In this document: positions 52,671 to 61,714 of the stretch, piece after piece
How the letters are laid out: the number at the start of each line of letters is the position of its first letter
How positions within the stretch are numbered: position 1 is the first letter of the stretch
Assembly: GCF_027620315.1 (NCBI RefSeq)
Contig: NZ_JAPNNL010000018.1
Coordinates: 1-64,000, forward strand
Length of the DNA stretch: 64,000 nt
Source of the DNA: Nonomuraea corallina
GTDB taxonomy: Bacteria; Actinomycetota; Actinomycetes; Streptosporangiales; Streptosporangiaceae
Direction: 5' to 3'
Translations under genes and position numbers: made by a program
The notes under the pieces: model-generated
Databases searched by the model: none
What the model saw: the letters and a program-made list of their open reading frames with translations, nothing else
What the model was told of the DNA's origin: nothing

Positions 52671-54284
52671 ATGAGCGAGGTCACACGCCGGGCGTTCATC
52701 GGCGCAGGCGCGGCGGTCGGCGGCGGGGCCGTGGCGGGCGGGGTCGCGGGCGGGCTCGCGCCGCCAGGCCGGGAGGAGCCGCCGTTAGGGCCCGTCGTGG
52801 TGCGGCCGGGGGACCCGCGCTACGAGGACCTGGCCGTACGCAGGACCAACGAGCGCTTCCGGCACGAGCCGGAGTACTTCTGCCTCGCCACCACCACCGA
52901 GCAGGTGGTCCAGGCGGTCCAGGACGCCGTGCGGGCGGGCAGGCGGGTGACGGTGCGCAGCGGCGGCCACTGCTACGAGAACTTCGTCGGCGACGGCGCC
53001 CAGGTCGTCATCGACCTGTGCGAGATGTCCGGCGTGTCCTTCGACAGGAAGCGCGGCGCGTTCGCGATCGAGGCAGGCGCCACGCTGATGAGCGCCTACC
53101 GGACGCTCTACCTGGGCTGGGGCGTGACCGTCCCCGGCGGCCAATGCGGGGGCGTGGCCGCCGGGGGGCACATCGCGGGCGGCGGGTACGGGCCGCTGTC
53201 CCGCCGCGACGGGCTCACCGTCGACCACCTGCACGCCGTCGAGGTCGTGGTCGTCGACCGCGACGGCCGCGCCCGCGCCGTCGTCGCCACCAGGGACCCG
53301 GCCGACCCGAACCACGACCTGTGGTGGGCGCACACCGGCGGCGGCGGAGGCAACTTCGGCATCGTCACCCGCTACTGGATGCGCGACCCGCGCGCCCGCG
53401 GCGACGACCCGGCCACACTGCTGCCCCGGCCGCCCCGTGCCGTCCTGTCCGGACTGGCCCTCTGGTCCTGGGACGGGATGGACCGCGCCTCGTTCCGCAG
53501 GCTCCTGCGCAACTACGCCGACTGGCACGTCCGCAACAGCGGCCCCGGCAGCCCGTACCTGTCCCTGTGGGGCTCGCTGCTGATCCCCGGCAGGCAGGCG
53601 GGCGCCGACTCGGGCGGCATCGTCATGCCCACCCAGATCGACGCCGGCCTGCCCGACGCCGAGAAGCTGCTGCGCGACCACTTCGCGTTCGTCGCCGAGG
53701 GGGTGGCCCCGCCGCAGTTCGTCCCGCCGCTGGTCCGCCAGCCCTGGTTCGAGGCCGTACGGGAGCTCTCGCTCGGCGCGGACGCCGAACAGGGCCGTTA
53801 CAAGGGCAAGTCGGCCTACCTGCGCGAGCCGTTCACCGACGAGCAGGCCGACGTGGCCTTCGACCACCTCCACGAGCCCGGCGAGATCTCCTCCGCGGGC
53901 CTGCTGTGGCTGCTGTCGTACGGCGGGAAGGTCAACACCGTGCCGCCGGAGGCGACCGCCACCGCGGAACGCCGGTCGGTGCTCAAGGCGCTGCACCTGG
54001 TCACCTGGCAGGAGGGCCAGGACGGCGACGCCCGCGTCCAGTGGGTGCGCGACCTGCACCGGAGGACGTTCGCGAGCACCGGCGGCGTCCCCGTCCCCGG
54101 CGGCAACCGCGGCGGCGCCTACATCAACTACCCCGACACCGACCACGCCGACCCGGCCTGGAACACCTCCGGCGTGCCCTGGTCCACGCTCTACTACGGC
54201 GGCAACTACGCCCGCCTCCAGCGCGTCAAGCGCCGTTACGACCCCCGCGACGTCTTCCGCCACGCCCTGTCGGTGCGGCCGTAG
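52671..54284 (+). CDS. BBE-like FAD-linked oxidase (bicovalent flavin)
   Basis: 537 residues. A twin-arginine-like N-terminus (TRRAFIGAGAAVGGG) suggests Tat export. PCMH-type FAD domain: His100 in RSGGHCY and Cys159 in GGQCGGVAAGGH, the two residues that attach FAD covalently in berberine-bridge/oligosaccharide-oxidase enzymes. A BBE segment closes the protein (YYGGNYARLQRVKRRYDPRDVF). These enzymes oxidise sugars or secondary metabolites with O2. ATG 52671 chosen for the Tat N-terminus. Confidence 0.9.
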   Translation: MSEVTRRAFIGAGAAVGGGAVAGGVAGGLAPPGREEPPLGPVVVRPGDPRYEDLAVRRTNERFRHEPEYFCLATTTEQVVQAVQDAVRAGRRVTVRSGGHCYENFVGDGAQVVIDLCEMSGVSFDRKRGAFAIEAGATLMSAYRTLYLGWGVTVPGGQCGGVAAGGHIAGGGYGPLSRRDGLTVDHLHAVEVVVVDRDGRARAVVATRDPADPNHDLWWAHTGGGGGNFGIVTRYWMRDPRARGDDPATLLPRPPRAVLSGLALWSWDGMDRASFRRLLRNYADWHVRNSGPGSPYLSLWGSLLIPGRQAGADSGGIVMPTQIDAGLPDAEKLLRDHFAFVAEGVAPPQFVPPLVRQPWFEAVRELSLGADAEQGRYKGKSAYLREPFTDEQADVAFDHLHEPGEISSAGLLWLLSYGGKVNTVPPEATATAERRSVLKALHLVTWQEGQDGDARVQWVRDLHRRTFASTGGVPVPGGNRGGAYINYPDTDHADPAWNTSGVPWSTLYYGGNYARLQRVKRRYDPRDVFRHALSVRP

Positions 54285-54627
54285 CGGACTCCGGCGGGCT
54301 TCGCGTGCCCGGGGGCGCGAAGCCGGCCGGCGCGATCTCCGGGTTCCCGGGTGTGGAGCGGGAGGGGCATGCTTCACTACGGAGACAAGGATCACTGAGC
54401 GCGGCCGAAAGAGGTGAGCGACTGGCGCGACAAGATCGAGAGCGGTACCGTCGTCGCTGGCCGCCCGTTGTCCCCAACGGACGAGCCGCCTCCCGAGCCC
54501 CAGGAGATCTGCAAGCTCCGGGACCACTGCCGACGAGCGCCCTGGTTTCCTCCGGCTCCGGCGGAGTCCCCTTGCCGTTTTCCGGTGCTTCGCATGTCGA
54601 TCTCACACTGCGTCAAAGGTGTCCTGC
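54285..54627. other. Intergenic region between the flavin oxidase and sulfatase genes
   Basis: 343 bp. GGCTTCGCG (54297-54305) and CGCGAAGCC (54316-54324) form a 9-bp stem 12 bp after the oxidase stop, a likely terminator. I see no gene in the rest; the sulfatase promoter should be in its second half. Confidence 0.55.
54297..54324 (+). terminator. Terminator of the flavin oxidase gene
   Basis: Perfect 9-bp stem with a 10-nt loop, 12 bp after the stop codon. Confidence 0.6.
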
Positions 54628-56244
54628 ATGATCCCCGCTCCCTCGCGTCGGACCCTCCTGGCGGGCGCGCTCGCCGGTCTGTCCGTCCCCGTCGCCGCGT
54701 CATCGGCGCAGGCGGCTCCCGCGTCCCGGCCCAACTTCCTGATCATCCTCGCCGATGACCTGGGCTGGGCCGAGATCGGCATCAACGGGCAGAAGAAGAT
54801 CGCCACTCCGGCGATCGACCGGCTGGCCGCCGAAGGGGTGCGCTTCGAGGCCGCCTACGCGGGGGCGCCGCTCTGCGCGCCGTCGCGCTGCTCCCTGCTC
54901 ACCGGCCTGCACGCCGGGCACGCCACCGTGCGCGAGAACCCGGACGGCGGCCCCCAGGGCGCGCTGGTCGAGGCCGACCTGACCTTCGCCGAGCTGCTCC
55001 AGCTGTCCGGCTACCGCACCGCGTGCATCGGCAAGTGGGGGTTCGGGCCCGAGCTGCCCGGCCAGCCGTCCCACCCGAACCAGCGCGGCTTCGACGAGTT
55101 CTACGGCTACATCACCCACCGCCACGCCCACCAGTACTACCCCCGCTACCTGTGGCACAACGCCGGCAAGGTGGCGCTCACCGGCAGGGCGTACGCGCCC
55201 GACCTGTTCCTGCGGCAGGCCGTCGACTTCATCAAGCGGCCGTCCGACAGGCCGTTCCTGCTCTACTTCCCGACGAACCTGCCGCACGCGCCGAGCGAGG
55301 TCCCCGGCAACGCCGGACAGTACAAGGACAAGCCGTGGACCCGCGCCAACCGGCGCCACGCGGCCCAGGTCACGCTGCTGGACTCGTACGTGGACAGGCT
55401 GGTGGACGCGCTGCGCGAGAGCGGCAAGGCGGCGGACACGATCGTGCTGTTCATGAGCGACAACGGCCCGCACCGGGAGAAGGGCGTGACTCCCGGCCTG
55501 TTCGACTCCAACGGCCCGTTCCGCGCCGGCAAGCGCGGCCTGTACGAGGGCGGCATCCGGGTGCCGCTGATCGCCTGGTCGCCGAAGCTGCGTCCCCGGG
55601 TGGAGACGCGGCCGGTGGCCTACTGGGACCTGCTGCCGACGCTGGCCGACCTGGCCGGCGTGCCGGCGCCGGACGGGATCGACGGCCGCTCGTTCCGGGG
55701 GATGCTGCGCGGCGGCGACGGGCCCGATCACGACCATCTGGTGTGGAACCGGCCGCGCAGGGCGCAGGCGATCCGCCGCGGCCGGTGGAAGGCGATCAGG
55801 TTCTCGCCTGGCGTCGCGGGCGCGGGCCCCGAGGGCAGGATCGAGCTGTACGACCTCGACACCGACCTCGGCGAGCGGAAGGACGTCTCGGGCGAGCGGC
55901 CGGAGCTGGTCAGCGAGCTGATGGGGCTGCTCGACCAGTCGATCGGCCCGGACCCGCGCCGCCCGTACGGGCTGAGGATGGCCGCGTCCGGCGACCAGGT
56001 CACGGTGACGCTGGTCAACGGCTCGGCGGTCACGTGGCGGCGGGTGCGGCTGGCGATCGGCCTGCCCCGTGGCCGCCGGGTGACCTCCCGCCGCGAGGTG
56101 GCCGAGCTGCTGCCGGGTGAGGAGATCAGCGCGACGTTCCGGGTTCCCGGGCACGGGATGGTCACCGGGTCGGCGGCCTTCCGCACGGGCAGCAGGCGGC
56201 ACACGTTCCGCCGGACGTACAACCATCAGCGCAGTCTTGTGTGA
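54628..56244 (+). CDS. Exported sulfatase
   Basis: 538 residues. Tat-type signal (SRRTLLAGALAGLSVPVAASSAQA). The sulfatase signature CAPSR at 83-87 makes Cys83 the formylglycine precursor; LADDLGW (about 41-47) binds the metal, with IGKWG and FMSDNGPH further on. The last ~100 residues form a beta domain. It should hydrolyse sulfate esters outside the cell after activation by a formylglycine-generating enzyme, which is not in the window. ATG 54628 lies 8 nt after AAAGG; GTG 54619 is less likely. Confidence 0.93.
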   Translation: MIPAPSRRTLLAGALAGLSVPVAASSAQAAPASRPNFLIILADDLGWAEIGINGQKKIATPAIDRLAAEGVRFEAAYAGAPLCAPSRCSLLTGLHAGHATVRENPDGGPQGALVEADLTFAELLQLSGYRTACIGKWGFGPELPGQPSHPNQRGFDEFYGYITHRHAHQYYPRYLWHNAGKVALTGRAYAPDLFLRQAVDFIKRPSDRPFLLYFPTNLPHAPSEVPGNAGQYKDKPWTRANRRHAAQVTLLDSYVDRLVDALRESGKAADTIVLFMSDNGPHREKGVTPGLFDSNGPFRAGKRGLYEGGIRVPLIAWSPKLRPRVETRPVAYWDLLPTLADLAGVPAPDGIDGRSFRGMLRGGDGPDHDHLVWNRPRRAQAIRRGRWKAIRFSPGVAGAGPEGRIELYDLDTDLGERKDVSGERPELVSELMGLLDQSIGPDPRRPYGLRMAASGDQVTVTLVNGSAVTWRRVRLAIGLPRGRRVTSRREVAELLPGEEISATFRVPGHGMVTGSAAFRTGSRRHTFRRTYNHQRSLV

Positions 56245-56296
56245 GATGTCCCGATAAGTCGGAAGCCTCTGCGATAAAGCGTGTACAAAAGGGGCT

Positions 56297-56779
56297 ATGT
56301 CAGAGCGGGCGGACGACCTCGCCGCGGTGACCTCCGCGGTGCTGACGGCCACCCGCCTGCTCGTCGGCATCGCCGCCCGCTCGCTCGGCGCGGTCGCGGA
56401 ACGGGTCACGCTGCCGCAGTTCAGGATGCTGGTGGTGCTGGCCACGCGGGGACAGACCAAGCTCGTCACGATGGCCGAGCTGCTGAACGTCAACCCCTCC
56501 ACCGCCATGCGGATGGCCGACCGGCTGGCCGCGGCCGGCCTGGTCGTGCGCGAGGTCAACCCGCTCAACCGCAGGGAGAGCCTGATGCGGCTCACCCCTG
56601 AGGGCCGGCGCGTCGTCGACGAGGTGACCGCCCGCCGCCGCGCCGAGATCGCGGCCATCGTGGCACGCATGTCGCCCGAGCAGTGCCGCTCCCTGGTCAC
56701 GGCCATGAACGCCTTCAACACGGCGGGCGCCGAGCCTCCCGAGGCAGGCCCGCACCCGCTGGGCTGGCCCGAAGGCTAG
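56297..56779 (+). CDS. MarR-family transcriptional regulator
   Basis: 160 residues. Winged HTH: LPQFRMLVVLATRG, VTMAELLNVNPSTAMRMADRLAAAGLVVREVNPLNRRESLMRLTPEGRRVV (about 40-115), flanked by dimerisation helices. Its stop overlaps the convergent STAS gene's stop (CTAG). No clear target; neighbours on both sides are possible. Confidence 0.9.
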   Translation: MSERADDLAAVTSAVLTATRLLVGIAARSLGAVAERVTLPQFRMLVVLATRGQTKLVTMAELLNVNPSTAMRMADRLAAAGLVVREVNPLNRRESLMRLTPEGRRVVDEVTARRRAEIAAIVARMSPEQCRSLVTAMNAFNTAGAEPPEAGPHPLGWPEG

Positions 56780-57168
56780 GACGTGATCGGCCGGGGCAGC
56801 GCCGCGATGGCCTCCGGCACCGTGTCGTACGTGCGGAAGCGCCTGCTCAGGCCCGTGAGGGTGAGCACCCGCCGGATGCGCGGATGGAGCTCGCACAGGA
56901 CCAGGACGCCGCCGGACGCCTCGGCCCCGGTCAACGCCGAGATCAGGACGCTGAGGCCCGAGGAGTCGCAGAACTCGACGCCTTTCATGTCGACGACGAC
57001 CCGCGCCGGCTCACTGCTCGCGACGGCCTCGGCCAGACCGCGGCCGCACTCGGCGGCCGTCGCGATGTCCAGCTCGCCCGACAGGCTCAGGACCGTGGCG
57101 CCGTCGACGGGGGTGATGACGCAGGAGAAGCCGGGGTGCACGTCTCCGCCCTCCAGAAAGTGTGACAT
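56776..57168 (-). CDS. STAS-domain anti-sigma-factor antagonist
   Basis: 130 residues, one STAS domain. LSGELDIATA (about 29-38) and VEFCDSSGLSVL with the phosphorylatable Ser69/Ser70 are the SpoIIAA/RsbV landmarks. When unphosphorylated it should bind an anti-sigma kinase and release a SigB/SigF-like factor. No kinase gene is adjacent. A SigB-type promoter upstream suggests feedback. Confidence 0.92.
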   Translation of the reverse strand: MSHFLEGGDVHPGFSCVITPVDGATVLSLSGELDIATAAECGRGLAEAVASSEPARVVVDMKGVEFCDSSGLSVLISALTGAEASGGVLVLCELHPRIRRVLTLTGLSRRFRTYDTVPEAIAALPRPITS

Positions 57169-57186
57169 TTCACCCTTGGATCACCA

Positions 57187-57199
57187 TTGCATAATGCAA
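57187..57199. promoter_or_regulatory. Palindrome in the STAS gene leader
   Basis: TTGCAT-A-ATGCAA, a perfect 6+1+6 palindrome 18 bp before the STAS start. Confidence 0.4.
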
Positions 57200-57211
57200 G
57201 GGATTCTTGCC

Positions 57212-57237
57212 GTACCCACGATATGGCACGTACATGC
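57212..57237 (-). promoter_or_regulatory. SigB-type promoter of the STAS gene
   Basis: On the minus strand GCAT (57237-57234), 16 bp, then GGGTAC (57217-57212) matches the streptomycete SigB consensus GNNT-N14-16-GGGTAY. It would start transcription about 37 nt before the ATG. Confidence 0.55.
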
Positions 57238-57352
57238 GCCGAGTCCCGCTAATATCTCCGCCGCGGGCCGGCGAAGGTGACGCCGCGCGACGCCAGCGTA
57301 CGTCCTGAGACAGACGATTGCCAGGTCCGGCCTTTGCCGTCACATTGGTCGG

Positions 57353-58402
57353 GTGGAACCCGTCAACCTCCGCGAGTACGAGACGGCCGCCAGGGACAAG
57401 CTCGACCCCGGCCTCTACGGCTACTTCGCCGGCGGGGCGCAGGACGAGGTCACGCTCGGCGCCAACGAGGCGGCGTTCCGCCGGCTGATGCTGGTGCCCC
57501 GGGTGCTGACCGGAGCCGGCGAGCCCGCACTGGACCTCACCCTCCTCGGACGGCAGACGTCGATGCCGGTGCTGGTGGCGCCCAGCGCGTTCCACCGGCT
57601 GGCGCACCCGGAAGGAGAGCTGGCCACCGGCCGGGCCGCCGCGCAGGCCGGCGTCATCATGATCAACGCGATGCTGTCGACCGTCGCCATGGAGGACGTG
57701 GCGGCCACCGGCGCCACGCTCTGGTTCCAGCTCTACCTCCAGCCGGACCTGGGCTACACCGAGCAGCTGGTGCGGCGGGCCGAGGCGGCGGGCTGCCGGG
57801 CGCTGGTGATCACGGTCGACTCGCCCGCGCTGCGGACCGGCGAACGCGCCAGGAGCGCGCTGCTCGACCTGCCGCCCGGCCTGTCGTGCCCGAACCTGGG
57901 CGGGGCCGGCGACATCCGGCAGGTCACGCTCTCCCCGGAGATCTCGTGGCGGCACATCGACTGGCTGCGCGGCGTCACGTCGCTGCCCATCGTCCTGAAG
58001 GGCATCCTGCACCAGGCCGACGCCGCCCTGGCCGTCGCGCACGGCGCCGACGCGGTCATCGTCTCCAACCACGGCGGCCGCCAGCTCGACACCGCCCCGG
58101 CCACCATCGACCGCCTCCCGCTGATCGCCGAGGCGGTGGACGGTCGCGTGCCCGTCCTGCTCGACGGCGGCGTGCGGCGCGGCACCGACGTCGTCAAGGC
58201 GCTCGCCCTGGGCGCGACCGCCGTGGCGATCGGCCGGCCCGTGGTCTGGGGGCTGACGACGGCGGGCGCCGACGGCGTCGCCCACGTGCTGGCGCTGCTG
58301 CGCGCCGAGCTGGCCAACGCCCTCACCCTGTGCGGCCTCGGCTCGGCCGGTCAGGTGCCGCGCGACCTGGTGGTCAACGACGGTCCGGCGGCAGGGCGGT
58401 GA
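57353..58402 (+). CDS. FMN-dependent 2-hydroxy-acid oxidase/dehydrogenase
   Basis: 349 residues, the glycolate oxidase/LldD family. FMN and active-site blocks: YFAGGAQDE at about 23, LVAPSAFHRLAHPEGELATGRAA, LYLQ, ITVDSP, IVLKGIL, SNHGGRQLD (catalytic His240, Arg243) and LDGGVRRGTDVVKALALGA. It oxidises lactate-, glycolate- or mandelate-type acids; no lldP neighbour points to the substrate. GTG start 57353. Its end overlaps the cupin gene by 29 bp. Confidence 0.92.
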   Translation: MEPVNLREYETAARDKLDPGLYGYFAGGAQDEVTLGANEAAFRRLMLVPRVLTGAGEPALDLTLLGRQTSMPVLVAPSAFHRLAHPEGELATGRAAAQAGVIMINAMLSTVAMEDVAATGATLWFQLYLQPDLGYTEQLVRRAEAAGCRALVITVDSPALRTGERARSALLDLPPGLSCPNLGGAGDIRQVTLSPEISWRHIDWLRGVTSLPIVLKGILHQADAALAVAHGADAVIVSNHGGRQLDTAPATIDRLPLIAEAVDGRVPVLLDGGVRRGTDVVKALALGATAVAIGRPVVWGLTTAGADGVAHVLALLRAELANALTLCGLGSAGQVPRDLVVNDGPAAGR

Positions 58403-58937
58403 AGTCCGCGAACGTGAACCCCGGCGACACCACGCAGCTGACCAGCACCTCCCGCTCCTCCGCGGGCCGGGCCGACTGCCACACCCCGGCGGGCACCACC
58501 GCCTGCGGCACCTGTCCGCGCTCCACGTCGGGGCCCAGGACGACGCTCTCGTCCCCGATCACCAGCCGCAGCGGGCCGCCCCGGTGCCACAGCCACACCT
58601 CGTCGGAGCGCACCATGTGCGGCACCGACTCCTCGCCCGGCATCAGCAGGAAGTAGATCCCGGTGGCGCTGGCGCGGTCCCCGTCGTACCCGTCCGGCCG
58701 GAACGTCACCCCCGACCGCCACGTCTCCCTGAACCAGCCGCCCTCGGGGTGCGGCAGCAGGTCGAGCGCCGCCGCGACCGGCGGCCGCGGCACGAACCCC
58801 ACCGGCGCCCCGGTCACGTCGCGCCGCAGGAACCGCGTCCGGTCGAGCACGAGCTGCCCCTCCAGCCCCCGCGCCAGCGCGTCCGCCTCGTCGGCCACCT
58901 CGAGGACCGGCCCGTCCGGGTAGATCATCAGCTCCAT
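58374..58937 (-). CDS. DUF985-type cupin protein
   Basis: 187 residues. LLPHPEGGWFRETWRSGVTF is the DUF985 signature, followed by IYFLLMPGEESVPHMVRSDEVWLWHRGGPL and a cupin-like strand pattern (AVVPAGVWQSARP). The family folds like RmlC but has no established reaction. Its last 29 bp overlap the convergent oxidase gene. Confidence 0.88.
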   Translation of the reverse strand: MELMIYPDGPVLEVADEADALARGLEGQLVLDRTRFLRRDVTGAPVGFVPRPPVAAALDLLPHPEGGWFRETWRSGVTFRPDGYDGDRASATGIYFLLMPGEESVPHMVRSDEVWLWHRGGPLRLVIGDESVVLGPDVERGQVPQAVVPAGVWQSARPAEEREVLVSCVVSPGFTFADFTALPPDRR

Positions 58938-59016
58938 CCGGCGGATTGTACGGGGCGCCTGCCGGTCGCACGCGGCCGGTCGCGGAATGTCGGTCGGCGT
59001 GGCTAATGTGCGGCGG

Positions 59017-60339
59017 GTGATCGAACGGTGGAGCCGTGATCAAGTCCTGTCGCTCGCCCCCGACGCGTCCTCCCGCAAGGCGGCCCAGGGCGTCGCCGCC
59101 GCGGGCAAGTGGCGGGTGCGCGGGGTGACGGGCGAGGTGCTGTTCGGCGAGTGTCAGGGCAGCGGGGCCTCGCCCTACCAGGCGTGCGTCGACCTGAGCG
59201 AGCCCGCCTTCCGGTGCGGCTGCCCGAGCCGCAAGTTCCCCTGCAAGCACGCGCTGGGGCTGTTGCTGCTGTGGTCGGCCGACGGCGTGCCGGAGACGGA
59301 CGAGCTGCCGGCCTTCGCGTCGGAGTGGCTGGCCCAGCGGGATGCCCGCGCCGCGCGCTCGGCCGCCCGCCTCGACGCCGCCCGCGGGTCGTCTCGCGAC
59401 GGGACGTCTTCCCTCGAGGGGGCGTCTTCCCGCGACGGTGCTTCCTCCCATGACGGCGGGTCACCGCGGCATGCGCGGGTCGCGGCCGGGCTGGCGGAGG
59501 TGGAGCGGTGGCTGGCCGACCAGATTCGCCAGGGCCTGGCCACGGCCGCGCCGCACGACTGGGAGGGCCTGGCCAAACGCCTCGTCGACGCCCAGGCGCC
59601 CGGGATGGCGGGCACGGTCGCCAGGCTCGCCCGCGTCAGGGAGGAGGACGAGTGGCCGGGCCGGCTGCTGGAGGAGTACGCCCTGCTCCATCTGCTCGCC
59701 GTCGCCTACCGCAGGCGGGCCGAGCTGCCCCCCGGCCTGGCCGAGACGGTGCTCATGCGGGTCGGCTTCCCGGTCACCCGGGAGGAGGTCCTGGTCCGCC
59801 CGGCGGTCCGCGACCGGTGGGACGTCCTCGGCCTGCGCGACGAGGAGCAGGACCGGCTCACGGCCCGCCGGGTCTGGCTGCGCGGCCGGGAGACGGGCCG
59901 CGCGGCGCTCGTGCTGTCCTTCGCCCCGTCAGGCCAGCCCCTCGACGCCTCCCTGGTGACCGGCACCACGATCGACGCCGACCTCGCCTTCTATCCCGGC
60001 GCCGCCCCGCTCCGCGCCCTGGTGGCCCGCCGCCACGGGTCCGAGCCTTGCGCCGCGACGGGTCCACCGCCAGGGGCGGGCGTCGCCGAGGCCCTGGAGG
60101 AGGTCGCCGCGGCGCTGGCCGCCGACCCGTGGACCGAGTCCTGGCCGCTCGTGCTGACGGGCGTGGTGCCCGGTGAGGACACGCTGGCCGGGTTCCCGCT
60201 GCTGGCCTCCTGGCGCGGGGTGTGGCGGCTGCTCGCGGTGTCCGGCGGGCACCCGGTGACGGTCGCCGCCGAGTGGACGCCCCGGGGGCTGCGCCCGCTG
60301 ACGACCTGGGACGCTGACGGGACGGTGGTGATCCTGTGA
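59017..60339 (+). CDS. SWIM zinc-finger protein
   Basis: About 440 residues from GTG 59017. The SWIM motif is C67-x-C69-x6-C76-x-H78 (FRCGCPSRKFPCKHALGL). A Ser/Asp/Gly-rich stretch with repeated SSRDG/SSHDG units (about 120-145) separates it from a helical C-terminal domain. SWIM fingers bind DNA or protein. First gene of the operon running off the window end; the DUF5691 gene starts 34 bp downstream. Confidence 0.87.
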   Translation: MIERWSRDQVLSLAPDASSRKAAQGVAAAGKWRVRGVTGEVLFGECQGSGASPYQACVDLSEPAFRCGCPSRKFPCKHALGLLLLWSADGVPETDELPAFASEWLAQRDARAARSAARLDAARGSSRDGTSSLEGASSRDGASSHDGGSPRHARVAAGLAEVERWLADQIRQGLATAAPHDWEGLAKRLVDAQAPGMAGTVARLARVREEDEWPGRLLEEYALLHLLAVAYRRRAELPPGLAETVLMRVGFPVTREEVLVRPAVRDRWDVLGLRDEEQDRLTARRVWLRGRETGRAALVLSFAPSGQPLDASLVTGTTIDADLAFYPGAAPLRALVARRHGSEPCAATGPPPGAGVAEALEEVAAALAADPWTESWPLVLTGVVPGEDTLAGFPLLASWRGVWRLLAVSGGHPVTVAAEWTPRGLRPLTTWDADGTVVIL

Positions 60340-60373
60340 GGAGCGCGACGCGGAGGTGGACGGTGAGCACCCC

Positions 60374-61714
60374 ATGAGCGACTGGGCGGACCTGGCCTCG
60401 ACGGCCCTCGTCGGGACCGATCGCCGGCCGTACCCCGGAGACCTGCTCGCCGCCGCCGCGGTGGAGACGGCGCGGCGCCGGGCCGGGCGGCGGCCCGCCG
60501 AGAGCGGGGCGGGCGAGGCGGCCCCCGAGGAGGAGCAGGAGCCGATCGGCAGGCGGGCCGCCGAGCGGCTGGTCCGCATCGTGGGCGGCGAGTACGAGCG
60601 GCTGCTGCCCGAATGGCTGGCCGGCGCCGCAGCCACCGGCCGCCGAATGCCCGCCCACCTGCTGCCCGAGCTGCTCGAACGCGGCCGGTGGGACCGCTCC
60701 GTGCGGGCGCATCTCGGGATGCTCGCCGGGCGGCGCGGCCGGTGGCTCGCCGCCCGCAACCCGGCGTGGGCGTACCTCCTCGACGAGCCGACCGGCGAGA
60801 CGTGGGAGCTGGGCGGCGCCGCCGACCGGCGCGCCCACCTGCGGCGGCTGAGGAGGCGTGACCCCGCGGAGGCGAGGCGGCTGCTGGAGAGCACATGGGA
60901 GCGCGAGACGCCCGACGACCGGGCGGCCTTCACGGAGATGCTGGCCGACGGGCTGTCCATGGACGACGAGCCGTTCCTGGAGTCGGCGCTGGACGACCGG
61001 CGGCGCGAGGTCCGCCAGGAGGCCGCCAACCTGCTCACCCGCCTGCCGGAGTCGCGGCTGTCGCGGCGGATGGCCGAGCGCGCCCGCGCCTGTATGACCG
61101 TCGGGCCCGCCGTGATCCTCGTCGAGCCGCCCTCGGGCTGCGACAGGGCGATGGAGCGCGACGGCATCAGGGCCAAGCCGCCGCGCGGGTTCGGCGAGCG
61201 GGCCTGGTGGCTGCAGCAGGTCATCGCCCGCGCGCCGCTGTCCCTGTGGGGCGAGCCGCCCGAGAGCCTGCTGGCCCGGCGCGTCCCCGAGTGGGACGGC
61301 GAGGTGAAGGCCGGCTGGGTGCGCGCGGCGGTGCTGCAGCGCGATCCGGCGTGGGCGCGGGCGATGTTCGCCTGGGATCCGATCGCCGACCTGCTGGAGG
61401 CGCTCGGCCCCGGCGAGCAGCAGGAGCTCGCCGCCGGCTTCACCCGGGCCCACGACCTCGACAGTCAGTTGATCATGGTGCTGGGCGGGGTGTCGCCTTC
61501 CTGGCGCGAGCCCCTCGCCTCCGCCGTCCTGCACAAGATCGTCAAAGTGGCCGCCACCCAGCCGTGGAACCTCGACGAGCTGGTCCGCCTGGCCGGCGAG
61601 CGCATCGACCCGGGCCTGGCCCCGCTGGCCGAGAGCTACTCGCCCGCGCCTTCCGTCCAGCAGGTGGCCGCCCTCCTGCGCTTCCGCGCCGAGATGTTCA
61701 AGGAGCTGACATGA
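60374..61714 (+). CDS. DUF5691-family protein
   Basis: 446 residues, helical, HEAT-like in appearance: repeated helix pairs such as DDRRREVRQEAANLLTRLPESRLSRRMAERA. STALVGTDRRPYPGDLL at the N-terminus is the family start. No catalytic motif. DUF5691 genes recur next to SWIM, MoxR and DUF5682 genes in actinobacteria, so it is probably a scaffold of that complex. Stop overlaps the MoxR start (ATGA). Confidence 0.85.
   Translation: MSDWADLASTALVGTDRRPYPGDLLAAAAVETARRRAGRRPAESGAGEAAPEEEQEPIGRRAAERLVRIVGGEYERLLPEWLAGAAATGRRMPAHLLPELLERGRWDRSVRAHLGMLAGRRGRWLAARNPAWAYLLDEPTGETWELGGAADRRAHLRRLRRRDPAEARRLLESTWERETPDDRAAFTEMLADGLSMDDEPFLESALDDRRREVRQEAANLLTRLPESRLSRRMAERARACMTVGPAVILVEPPSGCDRAMERDGIRAKPPRGFGERAWWLQQVIARAPLSLWGEPPESLLARRVPEWDGEVKAGWVRAAVLQRDPAWARAMFAWDPIADLLEALGPGEQQELAAGFTRAHDLDSQLIMVLGGVSPSWREPLASAVLHKIVKVAATQPWNLDELVRLAGERIDPGLAPLAESYSPAPSVQQVAALLRFRAEMFKELT

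Noticed and set aside
54700-56721. 673-codon minus-strand open frame
   Set aside because: Antisense to the sulfatase and MarR genes, both of which have clear family motifs.
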